This document shows positions 12,283 to 25,658 of a stretch of DNA of 64,000 nucleotides, in pieces; positions within the stretch are counted from its first letter, which is position 1, and each line of letters starts with the position of its first letter. The DNA is from Pegea sp. RAD2-039 (lineage: Eukaryota; Chordata; Thaliacea; Salpida; Salpidae), in assembly GCA_034620365.1 (NCBI GenBank), contig JAQGEQ010000097.1, forward strand, positions 372,001 through 436,000, written 5' to 3'. The notes beneath the pieces are model-generated. The model did no database searches. It saw only the letters and a program-made list of their open reading frames with translations, and was not told where the DNA came from. Position numbers and translations under genes: made by a program.

Positions 12283-13434
12283 ATGGAAGAAAGTTCAAGT
12301 TAGAATTTACATTTTATTAAATTATAAGTCATTTACATCAAATAAACCACATTTTAAAGTGTAATCTTAAATTTTAAAAACTAAAGTAGGGAAATATACT
12401 ATATCATGATATACTCAAACTTGATATTTATTTTCAATTGTTGTTTGTTTCTAGGTATTCAATCAAGCAAACAAAAACCTTCACAATTTTTAAATAAGGT
12501 TCCAACATCAGAAAAACATGAAAATATCTTTGGTTGGTTAAGAAGATATAACATTTCTCGTAAGTAGCTTTCTTCCAGTCTTAAATACTAATTTTAGTGA
12601 ATGTAGGATAAAGTTTATTTCTAAAATAACTCATTTAAATTAAAGGTTTTTTTTTCTAAGAAAATAAAACTGAATTTTTCTCAACAATTTCTTTAATTTC
12701 ATTAAATTGGTTTTAATTTTATTCACGAAAAAAAAATTCTTAATTCATTTCAAAGTATTTAACTTGATAAAAATTATTTTATATTCACTTCCTTATTTAC
12801 TTAACCTTTTAATATTTACTAGTTTAAAAACTTGGCCACATTTTTAGTGTTAATGTTGCTTCATTACTTTTTATCTGTGATTAATCATTTAAAACTCTTC
12901 CCAGAGAAAACACTGCCGTATTTTGAAATGGAAATTTATTACAATAAAATCAAAGTTTATAAGGAAGTGGTGAATATGAAAACAAACTCCAACTATTTAG
13001 GAATACGATTATGCTATGGAAATATCTTAAGACATGAAACCGTTTTTCGTTCTTACAAAAAAGAATTACTTTCGTACCATTCTAAAAAAATGCCAGAATG
13101 TTATGATGATAGAAACTCAGCTGTTATTAATAAGATTCTGGAACATTTTCAACAGGGGTTAGTTGTACGTTATGATGAAGAAAGTGCTTCGTTAGAATGT
13201 ATCCGTTATTCTGAAAGTTGTGTTAGTATTTGTGATAGAGAAGTTATTGAATTGAAACGAGCAAAGCCTGTAGTTGTTCGTGATTATGAAAGTATGTTGA
13301 ATAAGTTTGAAAAAGATGGTAAAATATCTAACATGCAATGCGAGATTGTGATTGGTACAAAACCTCATCGCAGCAAACCTGTTAAAGTCATATTTCGTCC
13401 AGTATTGACTCAATATTTAAACCACAAACTTTAG
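12283..13434 (+). CDS. IRF-association-domain protein, copy 2 (no DNA-binding domain)
   Basis: Proposed exons 12283-12298, 12455-12559 and 12905-13434 (16+105+530 nt) join in frame to 216 aa. Exons 2 and 3 have clear splice sites and the same phases as copy 1. Exon 1 is weaker because its donor is GTTAGA. The third exon encodes the same IRF-type association domain as copy 1 with only a handful of base changes. The first two exons share little sequence with copy 1 beyond the end (GWLRRYNIS versus ISSFLKKYDIS). The C-terminus is short (YLNHKL), lacking the Ser-rich tail of copy 1. Like copy 1 it has no DNA-binding domain, so it could act only by dimerising with other IRF-type or partner proteins, which is inference. 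Confidence 0.7.
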
Positions 13435-15037
13435 ATTTGATTTTAAAATGTTTTTTGATGTTTTATTTTTCCACTTTTTCTAAAATTTGTTTTTATTGCT
13501 TCATTATAAGAAATAATAATTTTATTTGTTTATTATTCTATAAATTTTTTGAAGATGATTTTGTATTTTTGTATAAAAGTTTAAATTACATTCAGAATAT
13601 TCATTAGATGCTTATAAAATTTCACAAAAATCGACTCAGTAAAAATATCAGATTTTAAAACTTTATGAATTGAAATATTGATTTAAATTTGTTAAAAGAT
13701 TTAATTCATTTTTTCAAAATCTGTTTTTTAACTTTTTTAAAAGACACAAAAATAAATTAAGAAAACCAGTTGTGGAATTAAAAGCCAAATTAAATTAATT
13801 GTAAATTATCAATTTATTTTCAAAAAGAATTTTATTGGTTTTGACTCAAACATAGACATCTATTTTGCAAACAATTTGTCTGAATTGCAGCATTTGCAGT
13901 TTATCTGTTTTTTAACTTGTAGGAAATCTTCTAAGTTTTTTTCAACAAACCAACAAACTGTTACAAATTTTCAGAACATTTTTGAAGCTAAATAATTCAA
14001 TTTTTTGAATTTATTATTAAATTTGAAACTGTTTTTTTTTCTGATCGATTTATGTATATTTATCTTTTTATATTATTTCGATATTTATCAATCGATAAAT
14101 TATTATTTTTTTGATAATTTTAATTTTTATTCAAATATTTAAACCAACTTTTAGATTATTTGAGATTAGTTTTAAGATTTAATCTTTTCTAAATCAATTT
14201 TTTCTAACCTCTTAAAGAAGATTTTAGTTTAATAATTCAAGATGTTTTTGTCTCTACAATTAGAACTGACAAAAATAAATGGTTTTAAAAATACAATGAA
14301 ATAATTTATTTCTTTTTTATTCTATTTTAGGAAATATTTGAAATTATTTTTGATCAATAAAATGTTATATTGTAAAATAAGTTTTTTAAAAACAGATGTT
14401 TAGTTATTAGAAAATTGGTGACTTTGTAGATATTTTGAGCAACTTATAATAACTTTTACAAATTTAAATGAAACTTTAAATTTACTTTAAAACATTTTTA
14501 AGTCCTTGAGATATGAGAAGTTTAAATTTGAATCTTTGTTAATTAGCAACTTTTGATTTTTCAAATTATTTTCTTCTTTTTATAAATTTTTTAAAAACTT
14601 TTGTTTTTACCTCCAATTAAAACAAAGAAATATTTCAATTATTTTTACTTCCTGAAAATTATTTTTAGACTTTATTTTTTAGAATTTAAAACTAATGAAA
14701 TTGAAGGAAGGAAATAATTCCACAAAAAATTGAAAAAGATTTTTCTAAAGATCAATTTAATTAAAGCGTTGTAAAATTTACCACAGAAAAAAAATGAGAT
14801 CTTTTTTATTAAGTTTCTTTTTATAGATTCAAAATAATAATCAAATTAAATATAATTTCTATAAAAATTAAAAAGAAAAATTAAAAAAAATATGAAAATA
14901 AAAAAATTCAAAAAAATCATTTTGATTCACAGCATTTTAAACTGATACATTTTGAAAGTTAAATAGAGAAATTATTTTATAAAGAATCTCAACAATACGT
15001 GGTTAATATACAAGTGAATTACGACCATTTCAACATC
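13435..15037. other. AT-rich spacer between IRF-like copy 2 and the kinesin 3' end
   Basis: Convergent intergenic DNA. It is highly AT-rich, with no exon, RNA gene or repeat that I recognise. Confidence 0.5.
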
Positions 15038-18000
15038 TTACATTAATTGACAAACAGAACTCTTCGAATTCTTTGAACTTTTGCTTGGCGACGGCGACTT
15101 GGATTTTTGGTTTATTTCAACATCTGAATCGGGTTTTACTTCCTTATTTTTAGTTGTAGCAGAGACAGCGATCTAAAGATAAACCAAGAAACCGTTAACA
15201 GCTTTTCAATTAATGGTTTAAAACTATAAATAATAAAAGTAAATTGTCTAGTTTATATTCATGCAAATTATTTCAAACTTTCACATGCTTTATCAACTAT
15301 TTTGAATAAAATGCTGTTAGTTTAATCACAGAATTAAAACTTTTATTCTTTAAGTTGATTCTTAAACTGCTAGCAACAGTGGTTAGTGTATCTACAACAC
15401 AAATTAGATTTTAGTAAATTTCTTATTTTCTATTTGTGGTTATCAGCTGATTTCAAATGAAAAGTGCGAACGATAAATGATCTCAGCATAAGCAAGATGG
15501 AAGTACCAACGCCCTTCTGGAATTATTCTTACTTTTTCCAACTCATCTTCGTTCTTAGAAAGATCTATTTTAACTTCAATATTCGAATCTGTATGTTTTT
15601 CGAGTGATTGATCTTTAGATTTTACTTCTGTGTCTTCCTCATCTTCTTCTGGTATTGCATCAGTAAGCACTTGCATATCAGGAGTTATTTCAAAACTCCA
15701 AACACTAAAGGTATCCGAATTACGCTGGTATGAAAGGTAAGCTTTTAATGAAACTGTTTTTTTTTCAAATCTTTCATTTTAAGGAGTAATTTTGGGTCAA
15801 ATTATCGACTAATAGCCGCGCACTAGAAATTAATTCGCTAAAAGCGGATTTTTCACTTCAAACTTTTGTGCAATTACAACTCATGATGTTTTTTACAAAC
15901 TTTAAAACCTTACTTGACGGTTTCTAGTTTGTCTTTGAGCAGCCATTAACTGTAAACCATAATTTCATAAAATAAATCAAATAAATCAGACAACTCTTTC
16001 AAATCATTTCAAAATTTAAATCAAACAAAAGTTGATTAACTTTGTATAATGCCTTCTCAAATATAATCAAAAAAGCTTTAAACAGATTTCAACTTTAGAT
16101 AATTTTCAGGAAATTATTTAATTGTGATCACCTGACCAACCATTCTGACTCGACTTTTAAATTTGGCTCCTGAACTAAAAGCTACTGCTTTTATTGATCT
16201 CATGAACGCATCAAAATCTTTTTGTGAATCTGGCTTCTTTTCCCATTCTGTGCAAAGATCCTAAAAATCAAAGTTTTTAAAACAGCTGCTTCCAGCAAAA
16301 AGTTTTTAAACCTGAATTCTTTTCTCTTTTTGTTCTAAACGATCAAACTTCTTATGAAGAGTGTTCAGCTCTGCTTTTAAGTGTCCATCAACCATTGAAA
16401 AGCTACCACGTCTCTGGGCCATGACTTTACGACGGTTTTGACTTGGGTCAGACATCTGTCCATCTCTTTCTCGCAATTGCTAATTGACAACAGCTTAAGT
16501 CAATCATAAAAAGTAAATCATTTCTAACTTTTGTTGTGAGTTTCATGGCGCTTGGTTGAGTTGGGTTTGTTGTTTGGCAAGCATACACAAAGAAAGTGAT
16601 TGAACCAGTCTCAAAAAAATCCAGTTGATCTTGACCAATACTCGGGATACTGATAGTTCTACTGTGGTCGAACTTCGGTGACAAAGTGTTCTAGATAAAA
16701 AGGATTTGGTTTTATTGTTTCAAAATTCATTTTTTGTTCTACTTTGATTGGTTCAGTTGATACTGAACTAGTATCTCCGATTGTTTTGTATTTTACGTAG
16801 ATTCCGTGAGTATGGGATGAATTATGGATTTCACATTGCCGGATATGAACCTAAAACCAAAAAATGTTTTCAAATCTTCAAATACTTCAAAAATTGAAAT
16901 AAATTTAAAAAATTGATCTAACAACTAATTAACATTTTAATAGAAATACTTTGAAGTAATAAGGTTTGTTCAATAATTCTTGAGGCTCTTCCACAAAACT
17001 ATCCTCATCTAGAGGCTTACTCTTTGCAGTACATGGAGTCACACAGACATCAAGTAACCCTTCTTCTTGACCCTGAATCACATAAATATTATTTCACAAC
17101 AAATAGTAGACCTTGAAATTTGTTTAAAGATCAAATAACAAAAGTATCTCAAATAAAACTTGTTTTATTGCTACAGTTTTTATTCAAGTTTTTTTTTTGT
17201 GTTTTATGGATTACAAGAAGCGTTTCAAGTTTTATTGAGATGTTTGTATCGTCTTAAATCTGTTTGACTTTTATATTTTTTACGTTTTTGTGGTTTGAAC
17301 TTTAATTTAAACTAATAAAAAACATTTAAAGATAATATTTAAAAAAATCAGAAACTAGTTTTGTTGATTAAGATTATTTTTTAATCTTGTTTTTATCATA
17401 AATTGAAAAATCAAAGATGATAGAAAACACTGAAACTGATTTATTGATGAACAAACATTTTCAGCAATTAGAAATTAAAAGTAAAGACTATATAAGTTTC
17501 AAAAAATAAATCAAAATATTCGTTACTTTGTAGTCTGTTATTGCCAGCTTATCTTCAAAATCAAGAGCATATGAAAGTGATTGTAGAAATACATTAGCAG
17601 TTCCTACAACCACATCTTCTGGTGGATCAAAGAAAGGATCATTATCTTCAGTTCTTTTATATCTTTCATCGCCGTCTAAGTATTGCTGATAAAGCTCCTA
17701 AAATTTAAAATATAAAAAAATCAAACAAAGAATAATTGTTTCCAAGCCCATTGATAATTTCTATTCAAAAATAACTTATCAGATGTATTAGGTGTGATGG
17801 TTTTGTACCTGAACCATATAACGACGGTTCATAAACTTTCCTCGTTCCCACATCCATACGTTGTTGTTTAAGAGGTTTTTCACTTTCACCATAACTCTGT
17901 AAAAAGTTTAATTTTAAGAACTTGCGTCAATTACCAACTTTAATTATTTTATTCAACACGTGGCTGCGATTGACGAATTCTACATTTCTTACAGCAAACA

Positions 18001-21000
18001 ATATGATGAAAAGGTCTTAAGCATCACAATTTAATTGATAAAAAAAGAATGGAAACACTAAAGAGATATCAGTAAATATCAATTTAGTTTATTTAAATAA
18101 ATAAATGTTTTCTAGAATTAACAAATAAGTTTGTGGCTATTAAAGGGTTTGTTTTACTTCAGATATAATTTTTATTATCTTTTAAAAGTGTTGCTAATAA
18201 TATTTAAATAATAAATATCACAGTTTAGTATAATTGCTAAAAAAGAATAGAAACACTGCAGAGATATCAGTAAATATAAATTGTGAATCAAATAAGTGAA
18301 ACTGTCAATTGTTAAATAAAAAATTATCTAAATCAAATTTTTAAGTAAATTTGGAAATAAATTTTGATGAAGTGATGGAGTCGAGAAGACTAATTAATCA
18401 AAAATCTCACTTAGCAGTTCGATCTTTTTCATTCAGTTGAACACCAGACATAAGAACAAGCTCGAAACTACGATATTTGTTCAGCTCCTCAGAGACCGCG
18501 TTCATCTCAGTTACCATTGGCAACAGCTCTAGGACCTGTTCTTGTGCACGTTGTTGATCTTAAGAAGTATTTTTCAATTTAATTTGATGTATGAAGAGAT
18601 GTCGGGACCTTTTGTCATCCCAGTTTGTAAGGTCGAGAATCCACTTTTTTCGGCGAGCTCTTTTTGTGCAAAGTCCCAATCAATAGTCGCGGGACTTCCT
18701 TCAGGAACATCCGGCTTAAGAGGATCAATGAAGACATAAAGATGATTTGATCCTAACCAGAAAATAGTTTTCAGAAATCACTGAATTAGTAATTTGATTC
18801 AAATATTTTCAAAACTAAAATAAGTTTGATGAAAATTAAATCAATGAAAGTTGATGAAAGAGTACAAACCAAACAAAACTCGATCATTGTGTTCAAGTTT
18901 TTGTTCTCCTGTTAAAGGAGTTCCATTTACTTTTGTCTTTGCTCCTTGACTAACTGGCTTCAGAACAATTTCATCATTATCAGATGTTACAGTAGCATGT
19001 TGCTTCTGGATACTTTAGAATTGAAACAAAAACTTGATGAGTAAATATCTGATATTTTTGAATAAGTTTTTATAAATGTTTTTAAAGTATTTTACTTTTC
19101 AAGTATTTGTTGTTAGATTAAATCAACTGAAGTTACTGAGATCTTTGGAATTCGATTTGGATAAAAATGTTTAAAGATTTTCAAGTCGAAGCAAATTCAA
19201 GAAAATAAAAGTTTAAGAACATTTAAGAAGATCTTTTAATCTCTCTGAAGACTTTAAAGTCCTCAGTTTTTGTTGGAAACAATAAAAAGAGAAATATTTT
19301 GACAAAAACTGAAAAAGTGAAAAAGTCATTTTCAAATCTCAAAACTGATCTTCACCTCAATCCTGTTAAGATCACATCCGGTTTGGGGTCCGCATCTTTT
19401 CTCCCAATCATCATCTGCTTCCCCTTGACTATCTTCAACCGGATCACTCCAGAGAGCATTGGATCTTCGTTTAGATTGATAAAGTAGGGTTCATTTGAGG
19501 ATTTATCAACGCTTTCCTTCAAGGCATCGTCTTCTTTCCTTGACTAAAAAACAAAATCATAAATTTGATGATTTTAGAAATTTGAATCGGAAATTACAGC
19601 AGCAAGTCTAGCATCCCAATCCATGTCATTCATCATCTCCTGATTAGCCATCAACTGAGCTTTGATTTCTTCTTTCATCTTCTCTACATCTACAAGAGAT
19701 TTTTACAAAAAGCTCCGAGATGTTTCGAGATCAAACCTTCTAAACTCATTCCTGGTGATGATTGGATGTTGTTCTCAGCTTGCTTCCGAAGTTTCTCGTT
19801 CTCTTCTCGAAGCTCGCGGATTAGTTTATCAAGAGGATTCTCGTTGACAATCGCTTTGTTTTTAATCTTCTTCGCGCGGTAAGCGTAACTGATCATCAAA
19901 TTTGAAATAAGAGTCTTAGGAAGTCGAATCTCACCGTAAAGTTGAAAGAGTCTCATCATAATTTATATCAGCTGGAGAAAGAGCCGCGATCATCACAGTC
20001 TTTGAGTTACCTCCAAGAGCGTTCATCAACAATCTCGTTAACACGGAGTCCCGGTAAGGAACAACAATTTTCTTCTTCCCAGACGAGACATCAGCAAGCG
20101 CCTAAAAAGAGTTTTTCTTTACATCAAGCAGAAGGAAGCTTCTTTTAATGACCAGCTGAAGTGGTCACCGATTTGTAGGTCCTAGTTGAGTTAGCTACCA
20201 GGGCTGATGCGGCCCAGATGTTATTGTTACTCTTCCCAGATTAAACCACAACATAAGGGAACTATTTTTGGGAAGATACTTTCGTGACGTTATAGCACTT
20301 TTTGGGAAGATACTTTCGTGACGTTATAGCGCTTTTTGGGAAGATACTTTCGTGACGTTGTAGCACTTTTTGGGAAGATACTTTCGTGACGTTATAGCGC
20401 TTTTTGGGAAGATACTTTCGTGACGTTATAGCGCTTTTTGGGAAGATACTTTCGTGACGCTATAGCGCGATATGTCATTGACGACAATTTGAGATTCAAA
20501 GCTACATCTTCAACTCACTGAGATGACGTTTCCTAATGATGACAGAGACTTGTTGATATTTGCTCCTTCCTTTAAACGGTCCCCTGTAGCTCCGGTACTA
20601 TCAGCTCTTTCAGACCCTAAAAATAATTTGACAAAAAATCATCTCAAGTTTTGATGAAAAGTTTTTATTACTTTTTTACTGAATTTATTTTTATCTTCTA
20701 AATATTTTGGGATGTTCTAAGAACGTGGTTTCAATCTATTTGTCATCATTACTTCGTTTAAATGATAATAAAACAATTACTACTAACTAATTAATAATAT
20801 TTGAATGAGTTTTCATCTTCAATTTTTATGTTTTGAAATGTTTATTTCGGTAAATGATGTTTTAAAAATCATTAATTAAAAGAAAACTGTTTAAAAATCA
20901 GCAAAGAAACTGCTTCTTAAGATCAGTTCTTTACCTGCAAGATCAATTAAATTGATACTCGAACTTTTTTTCGTTTCTTGGCCCGCAGAATTTTTAGTGA

Positions 21001-23650
21001 TCTGATCAAAAGTGATTGTGACAACAGTATGAGCCCTTGAGCTGGTAGCATTCATTTGAGTGGACGCTACTGTCCTATTAGCAGTTCCTACCATCAAAAT
21101 AAAACGATTATTTGATTAAATTATCGAAATATCTGTTGATTTATTCAACTTTATATCAAAAAAATATATTTTTTGTATAAAATTTCTTATCAGAAGTTTT
21201 AGAGTGTTTTGTTGCTTCAAATATTTACATTTTAAAATCATTTAATAATCAATATTTTGATTTTTTCTTCAGTTCTCAGAGAGACTTGAATCGATATTAA
21301 ATGCCAAATAAAATTCTAACAAATATGTTCAACAAACAACATTTAAAAAATATTGTAAAAAATCTAATAAAATCAAGTTATAAAGTTCACAAAATAATTC
21401 TTGAAATGTAATTTAAGAATTTTTGAAACTTATATAATTGTCGTCAGATAAAAATGTTTAAACTTGATTATTAAGTCTTTACTAATTAAGGGAAAAAAGT
21501 TTTATCGAGAAAACAAATATTTAAGTTATCTCGAAGTGTTGGTCTTTATTTTGTTTTAAAAATCTTTCACCTTCTTCCATTCTTCTTTCGATTTCCTTGT
21601 AGCTACCAACAGCAACCTTCTTCAACTTTTCCACATAAAACAACTGCAACTTTGGGTTTTGACGAACTTGCAAACCACCTTTTGGATTATCTTTAGTCAA
21701 AAGGTCGCGAACTTGTTCATTATATATTTCTAACATAGAAAATGTGACTTCATATTTCTGTAAATACCAAAATCCGGTAAAAAATTTGATGTTTTTATTA
21801 GAGGTTCATTGAGATCATATATGACGTCAACTTCAGTAAAACTACTTTTATTCGTGTGGTTATAAGGTGTGTTAATGTTTACAAAACTTCTGCTTGTATA
21901 CGAGTAGCTGATGGTATTTCACCTTGGTAACATTACTCAGAAAACTAAAGTTTGAGGTTAAAATATAAAAGTATAACTTTGATAGTATTAAAGTTGTCCT
22001 AGCAACTAGTTTTATTTCAAGAATTTATAAAAAGTTTTAATAATTTTAAAAGGTTCAGAGGTTTTAAAATGTTATAAAATAAGTCTTTAAACAAATAATT
22101 GTCTACTTCTTAAACATTTTGTTCCTATAAATCACTTTTGTGTAACTTACAGTGTCACCAGAACCTCTTTCTATCGCTTTAAACAGCTCATCACATGTAA
22201 TTGGCACAATCCCCCTAAAATAATTAAGAAATTTTCAAAATATTTTCTTAAAAGTAAATATTTGAACTCTATCACAACAAAAACAGATTTGTTAACGTTT
22301 TCTTACTTGTTCTTTCCGTATCCTACCATTGAAAATGATTTTCCTGCACCAGTCTGGCCATACGCGAATAGTGAACAGTTGTACCCTAACAAAAAACTCA
22401 TCAAGTATTTAAATTTCCCAAATTTAAATCTTTTAGATACCTTCAAAGGCATTATCCAATACACCTTGCCCCAGGTCGTCAAAGACCTTACGTTGGGTCG
22501 CATACTTCTCGTTTTGACCAGTTAAAACTCCGTCTATTTCTTCAAAACCGTCATGTGACCTTTAAGAAAGACTTTGTATATTTGTCTTGAAGTTTTAACT
22601 GATGATGACTCACCAATACGAATAGTCGAAAGCAAACTGAAAAATTTGTTCAAAAGTTTATTGAGTTTGAAAAAAGTTATAAAAAAATTTAAAGATTTAG
22701 AATTTCAACTTACTAGTTTTGGTTCTTCATCTAAAAATAAATAAAAAATTTAATTCAATTTTTTATAGAGAGTTGAAAATAAATCTTTATTCAAATTTTG
22801 TTCATTTAAAGATTAATATTTAAAAGACTAACTTGGTGTATCCGGGTTACGGATCCCTGTCATGCTACCATCCATTTCAATCACACATTTTGCGTTCCTA
22901 TCTTTTTCTCTGAATTCAAATTTTCATTTAAAATGTTTCTGACTCAAAAATTGGATTTTTTACCTTTGGTTGAAGGGTCGAACCCTGACAGCCACTTTCA
23001 CTCTGCAAATAAGAAGTTAAATTTGTAGAAATATTCAAAACGTTTCATTTTCTAGTTTATCTTAAAAACTTGTTATTAATTCAACTCAAATATTTTCTAT
23101 TCTTAATTCTTATGGTTTTTAGAAATTGAAATATTAACTGACGGATTTCAACATTTATTATTTCCAATAAGAATTTATTTTCATGAAATAATCGAAAAAA
23201 CTTTGAAAATTTACTGAAATTTCAGTTTTGTATTTAACTTGAAAATTTGTTGATATCTTTATTGATTTTATAAAAAGTTTTATAAAATCTTAATCTGTTT
23301 GTCATTTTTTTTCAAGTTTATTTTACACAAAGACTTATTCTGTTTATTTTTCAGTTTATGTAGGCATAGTTCCTATATTTGGCACCATCAATAAACAAAC
23401 TGTTTTTTTACTAGCTTCAAACAATTTAAAGAACTTTTGAACCAATTTCCAATCTTATAAAACTAAATAAATTCAAAAAGTTCTTCATATTTATTATAAA
23501 ACTTCTGTTTTTATCGAGTTTTGTTAATATAGGATATTTTATTTAACAGATAGCTAATAATTAAGCTTGTGATTTCACTTTAAGTAACAAAATTATGTCT
23601 AGAACAATTTTAAAAGCAAATATTCAAACTCACGATTCCCCTGTCGACAT
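15038..23650 (-). CDS. KIF28: Kinesin-3 family motor, KIF28/KLP-6 type
   Basis: 28 exons splice in frame into about 1064 aa. The start ATG at 23650 gives [19 protein letters not shown], a typical kinesin opening. Key parts: P-loop GQTGAGKS (exon 22307-22385), switch I NATSSRAH (20935-21087), switch II DLAGSE across the next junction (20519-20616), neck with [10 protein letters not shown] (19737-19888), FHA domain (19356-19543, 18870-19012, 18609-18752) with [10 protein letters not shown] and GSNHLYVF, then the helical segment [20 protein letters not shown] (18411-18558) and further conserved blocks to the stop in 15038-15172. Order and length match KIF28/KLP-6 rather than the longer KIF1 proteins, and no PH domain is seen. 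In C. elegans KLP-6 works in cilia of sensory neurons. The last intron is assigned by a GTAAGA donor at 15532. Two introns hold repeats (34-bp minisatellite, SINE-like copies). Confidence 0.9.
17954..18310 (+). mobile_element. SINE-like repeat copies 2 and 3 inside a kinesin intron
   Basis: Two copies lie in the intron between kinesin exons 17809-17896 and 18411-18558, on the strand opposite to the gene. The first, 17954-18092, starts caacacgtggctgcg and contains gacgaattctacatttctta. The second, 18236-18310, is a partial copy from aagaatagaaacactgcaga onward. Both match the 1539-1710 copy. They enlarge an intron to over 500 nt where most of the gene's introns are far shorter. Confidence 0.6.
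20245..20468. repeat. 34-bp minisatellite in a kinesin intron
   Basis: About six copies of a 34-bp unit containing gggaagatactttcgtgacg followed by ttatagcgcttttt. Units are almost identical, with an A/G change at one position (gcactt or gcgctt). It lies between the kinesin exons at 19935-20101 and 20519-20616 and accounts for more than half of that intron. Confidence 0.95.
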
Positions 23651-25658
23651 GTCGATACAAATTCTTTTTAAAAATTACAAACCAAAAAAATTGAGGTCAA
23701 CTGATAATACACTAAAAATAAAAATGATAAAAAGTTTTGAAACTCAAACAACTGAAACTAAAATGAAAAATTGAGTTCTGTTTATAGTACTTATAAATTG
23801 TAACTAAACCCCAATACTTTCAGCTCTTTTCTCTTTTTATTACTAGACTATTATTGAGTGTCTCAATTTGAAATATTTTCGATGGTGGTTTTGAGTACAT
23901 TGAATTTATAAAATCACTAAGGAAAATAAACAAAAAATCCTTTCTTTACCTTTTAAATACTAGACTGAACAAATAAGCTTTATTCTTGGCTATGTTTATT
24001 GTTTAGTAGTTTAAGTTTTACTCTAAAGCGATATCTAGCTGATGAAACGTATTGAAGTCATAAAAAAGAAATCTAAAACTTTTATTTTTGGGAAAAAAAA
24101 CATTTTTTTCGCTTCCGTCAAATAGTTATTTTGTCAAAAATTTTTTGAAGTTTGAACAAATATCTAAAAACTCTGATTTTTAAAACAAACAATTTTTAGT
24201 AAAGTTCTTTTTTTTAGTACAAAAAAGGAAATTACAATTTTTAGAATTAAATTGGAAATCAACTGATTATTTAATCTTTAATTTTGAGGTGATCAGGTTG
24301 TAATTAAAGCTTTCTGTTTCGCAATAAATTTTGTGTAGCTATAAAACGCTGCTAAGTTTTATAAAGTTTTCTCTTTGTGTTGGTGGTTAAGCATATGATG
24401 GATTCTAGTGTACGGGGGTCTTCTGAAGAATAATCTTACTTTTATATCATTGTCTTTTAGATGTATCAAGTAATTTTTGGTTTGGAATTAAGCTCGACTT
24501 TTTAAAGCTTTTTATTTGAAAGAAGTTTTTAAATTGAAAAAGAGGTTTAGATGAAGCCGGATTAAAGATAACTCTGTTTCTTGTGAGACGATATTGAAAC
24601 AGGTAATTTGATTGAAACCAGTATAACTTTTCTTCACTCTGATGTACTTTACATCTAAAACTGTTCATTTGTTTTAGTGAAACATTAAATTAGATAAATA
24701 TTCAACTAATAGACAAAATCTTGAATTTTTACAAATTGGTTTTAATCTGCCTTTTTATTGTTTCATCATTGACAAAATTAAGATAAAAAAATCAGCGCTT
24801 TTATGAATTTTTACAGATCATAAAATTGTGAAAAATCTTATTTAAAATTCAATATATTGTTTCAACCCATTAAAGTATCAGTTCATTTGCTTATCTTTCT
24901 AATTTAGCCTAAGAGATCTCTAAATAGTTTTCTACTGAAAAGTTAATTTTAAAAACTTTGAAGACATCCCAAAAAGTGAAAAAAGCATTTAAAATTTTTG
25001 CTTTCAACAATTAAAATTGATATTAAAACTCTATAATTGTTTGAAAAACTTGATAAAACACCTTGCCTTATAAAAAAGCACGCAATAACCTTATTGAGAT
25101 ATCAAATAAACTGTGATTTTTCCTTTTTATATTATTAACATTCTGTGTAATTGTTTATTGTTATATGCTTTGAGGACTACTGAAATGTCATGTGTTGCAT
25201 CTTTTGCTTTCTATATTTCTAACTTAATAGATGTTATTTGTGAGAATGTGTGTTAGCGAGAGGTGCTCTCTTCAGGCACCCTCCTTCGCATTTAGTGAAA
25301 TAAAAAGATAGACAAATAACGGAAATAATAAATTATGTTATCTAATGTTAAATTATTATAAGTTAAAACAAAAAACATTTTGGAATGAACTTAGAAATTT
25401 GGTGTTATGTAGTTTATGTTGAACAAGACTTGATTTAAAAACAATTTATCACAAAACTTTTTCAGCCTTCTTATACTAGATTAAATTTGTTGAAGACATA
25501 ATCTCAAAAAAATCAACAAAAAATTTCTTAATTTATATTTATTCATCGATAATAAAAATAATATTCTATTTCTTATAATCAATTGATAGATTTATCAAAA
25601 CAATAAAAAATAATTTTTAACTTTTAAATATATTTTATTTACATAAAAGATTGGCTTA
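23651..25658. other. Intergenic region between the kinesin start and the transporter 3' end
   Basis: This should contain the kinesin promoter and 5' UTR, but no core promoter element is recognisable. A LINE 3' end lies at 25130-25310. The antisense open frame at 24447-24668 has no known domain and no splice context, and is not called. Confidence 0.5.
25130..25310 (+). mobile_element. LINE 3' end, 5' truncated
   Basis: Plus-strand copy of the same family: tgagaatgtgtgttagcgag, then the GGTGC/GCACC hairpin (about 25262-25280), then ccctccttcgcattta and a short AT-rich tail (gaaataaaaagata). Similarity to the other copies begins near 25130. Confidence 0.85.

Noticed and set aside
15443-15532. 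Read-through end of the kinesin exon
   Set aside because: A GTAAGA donor at 15532 joins in frame to the 15038-15172 exon, which has a good acceptor and stop; the read-through remains a possible alternative end.
24447-24668. Possible small gene on the minus strand
   Set aside because: No domain, no splice partner and composition of random AT-rich sequence.
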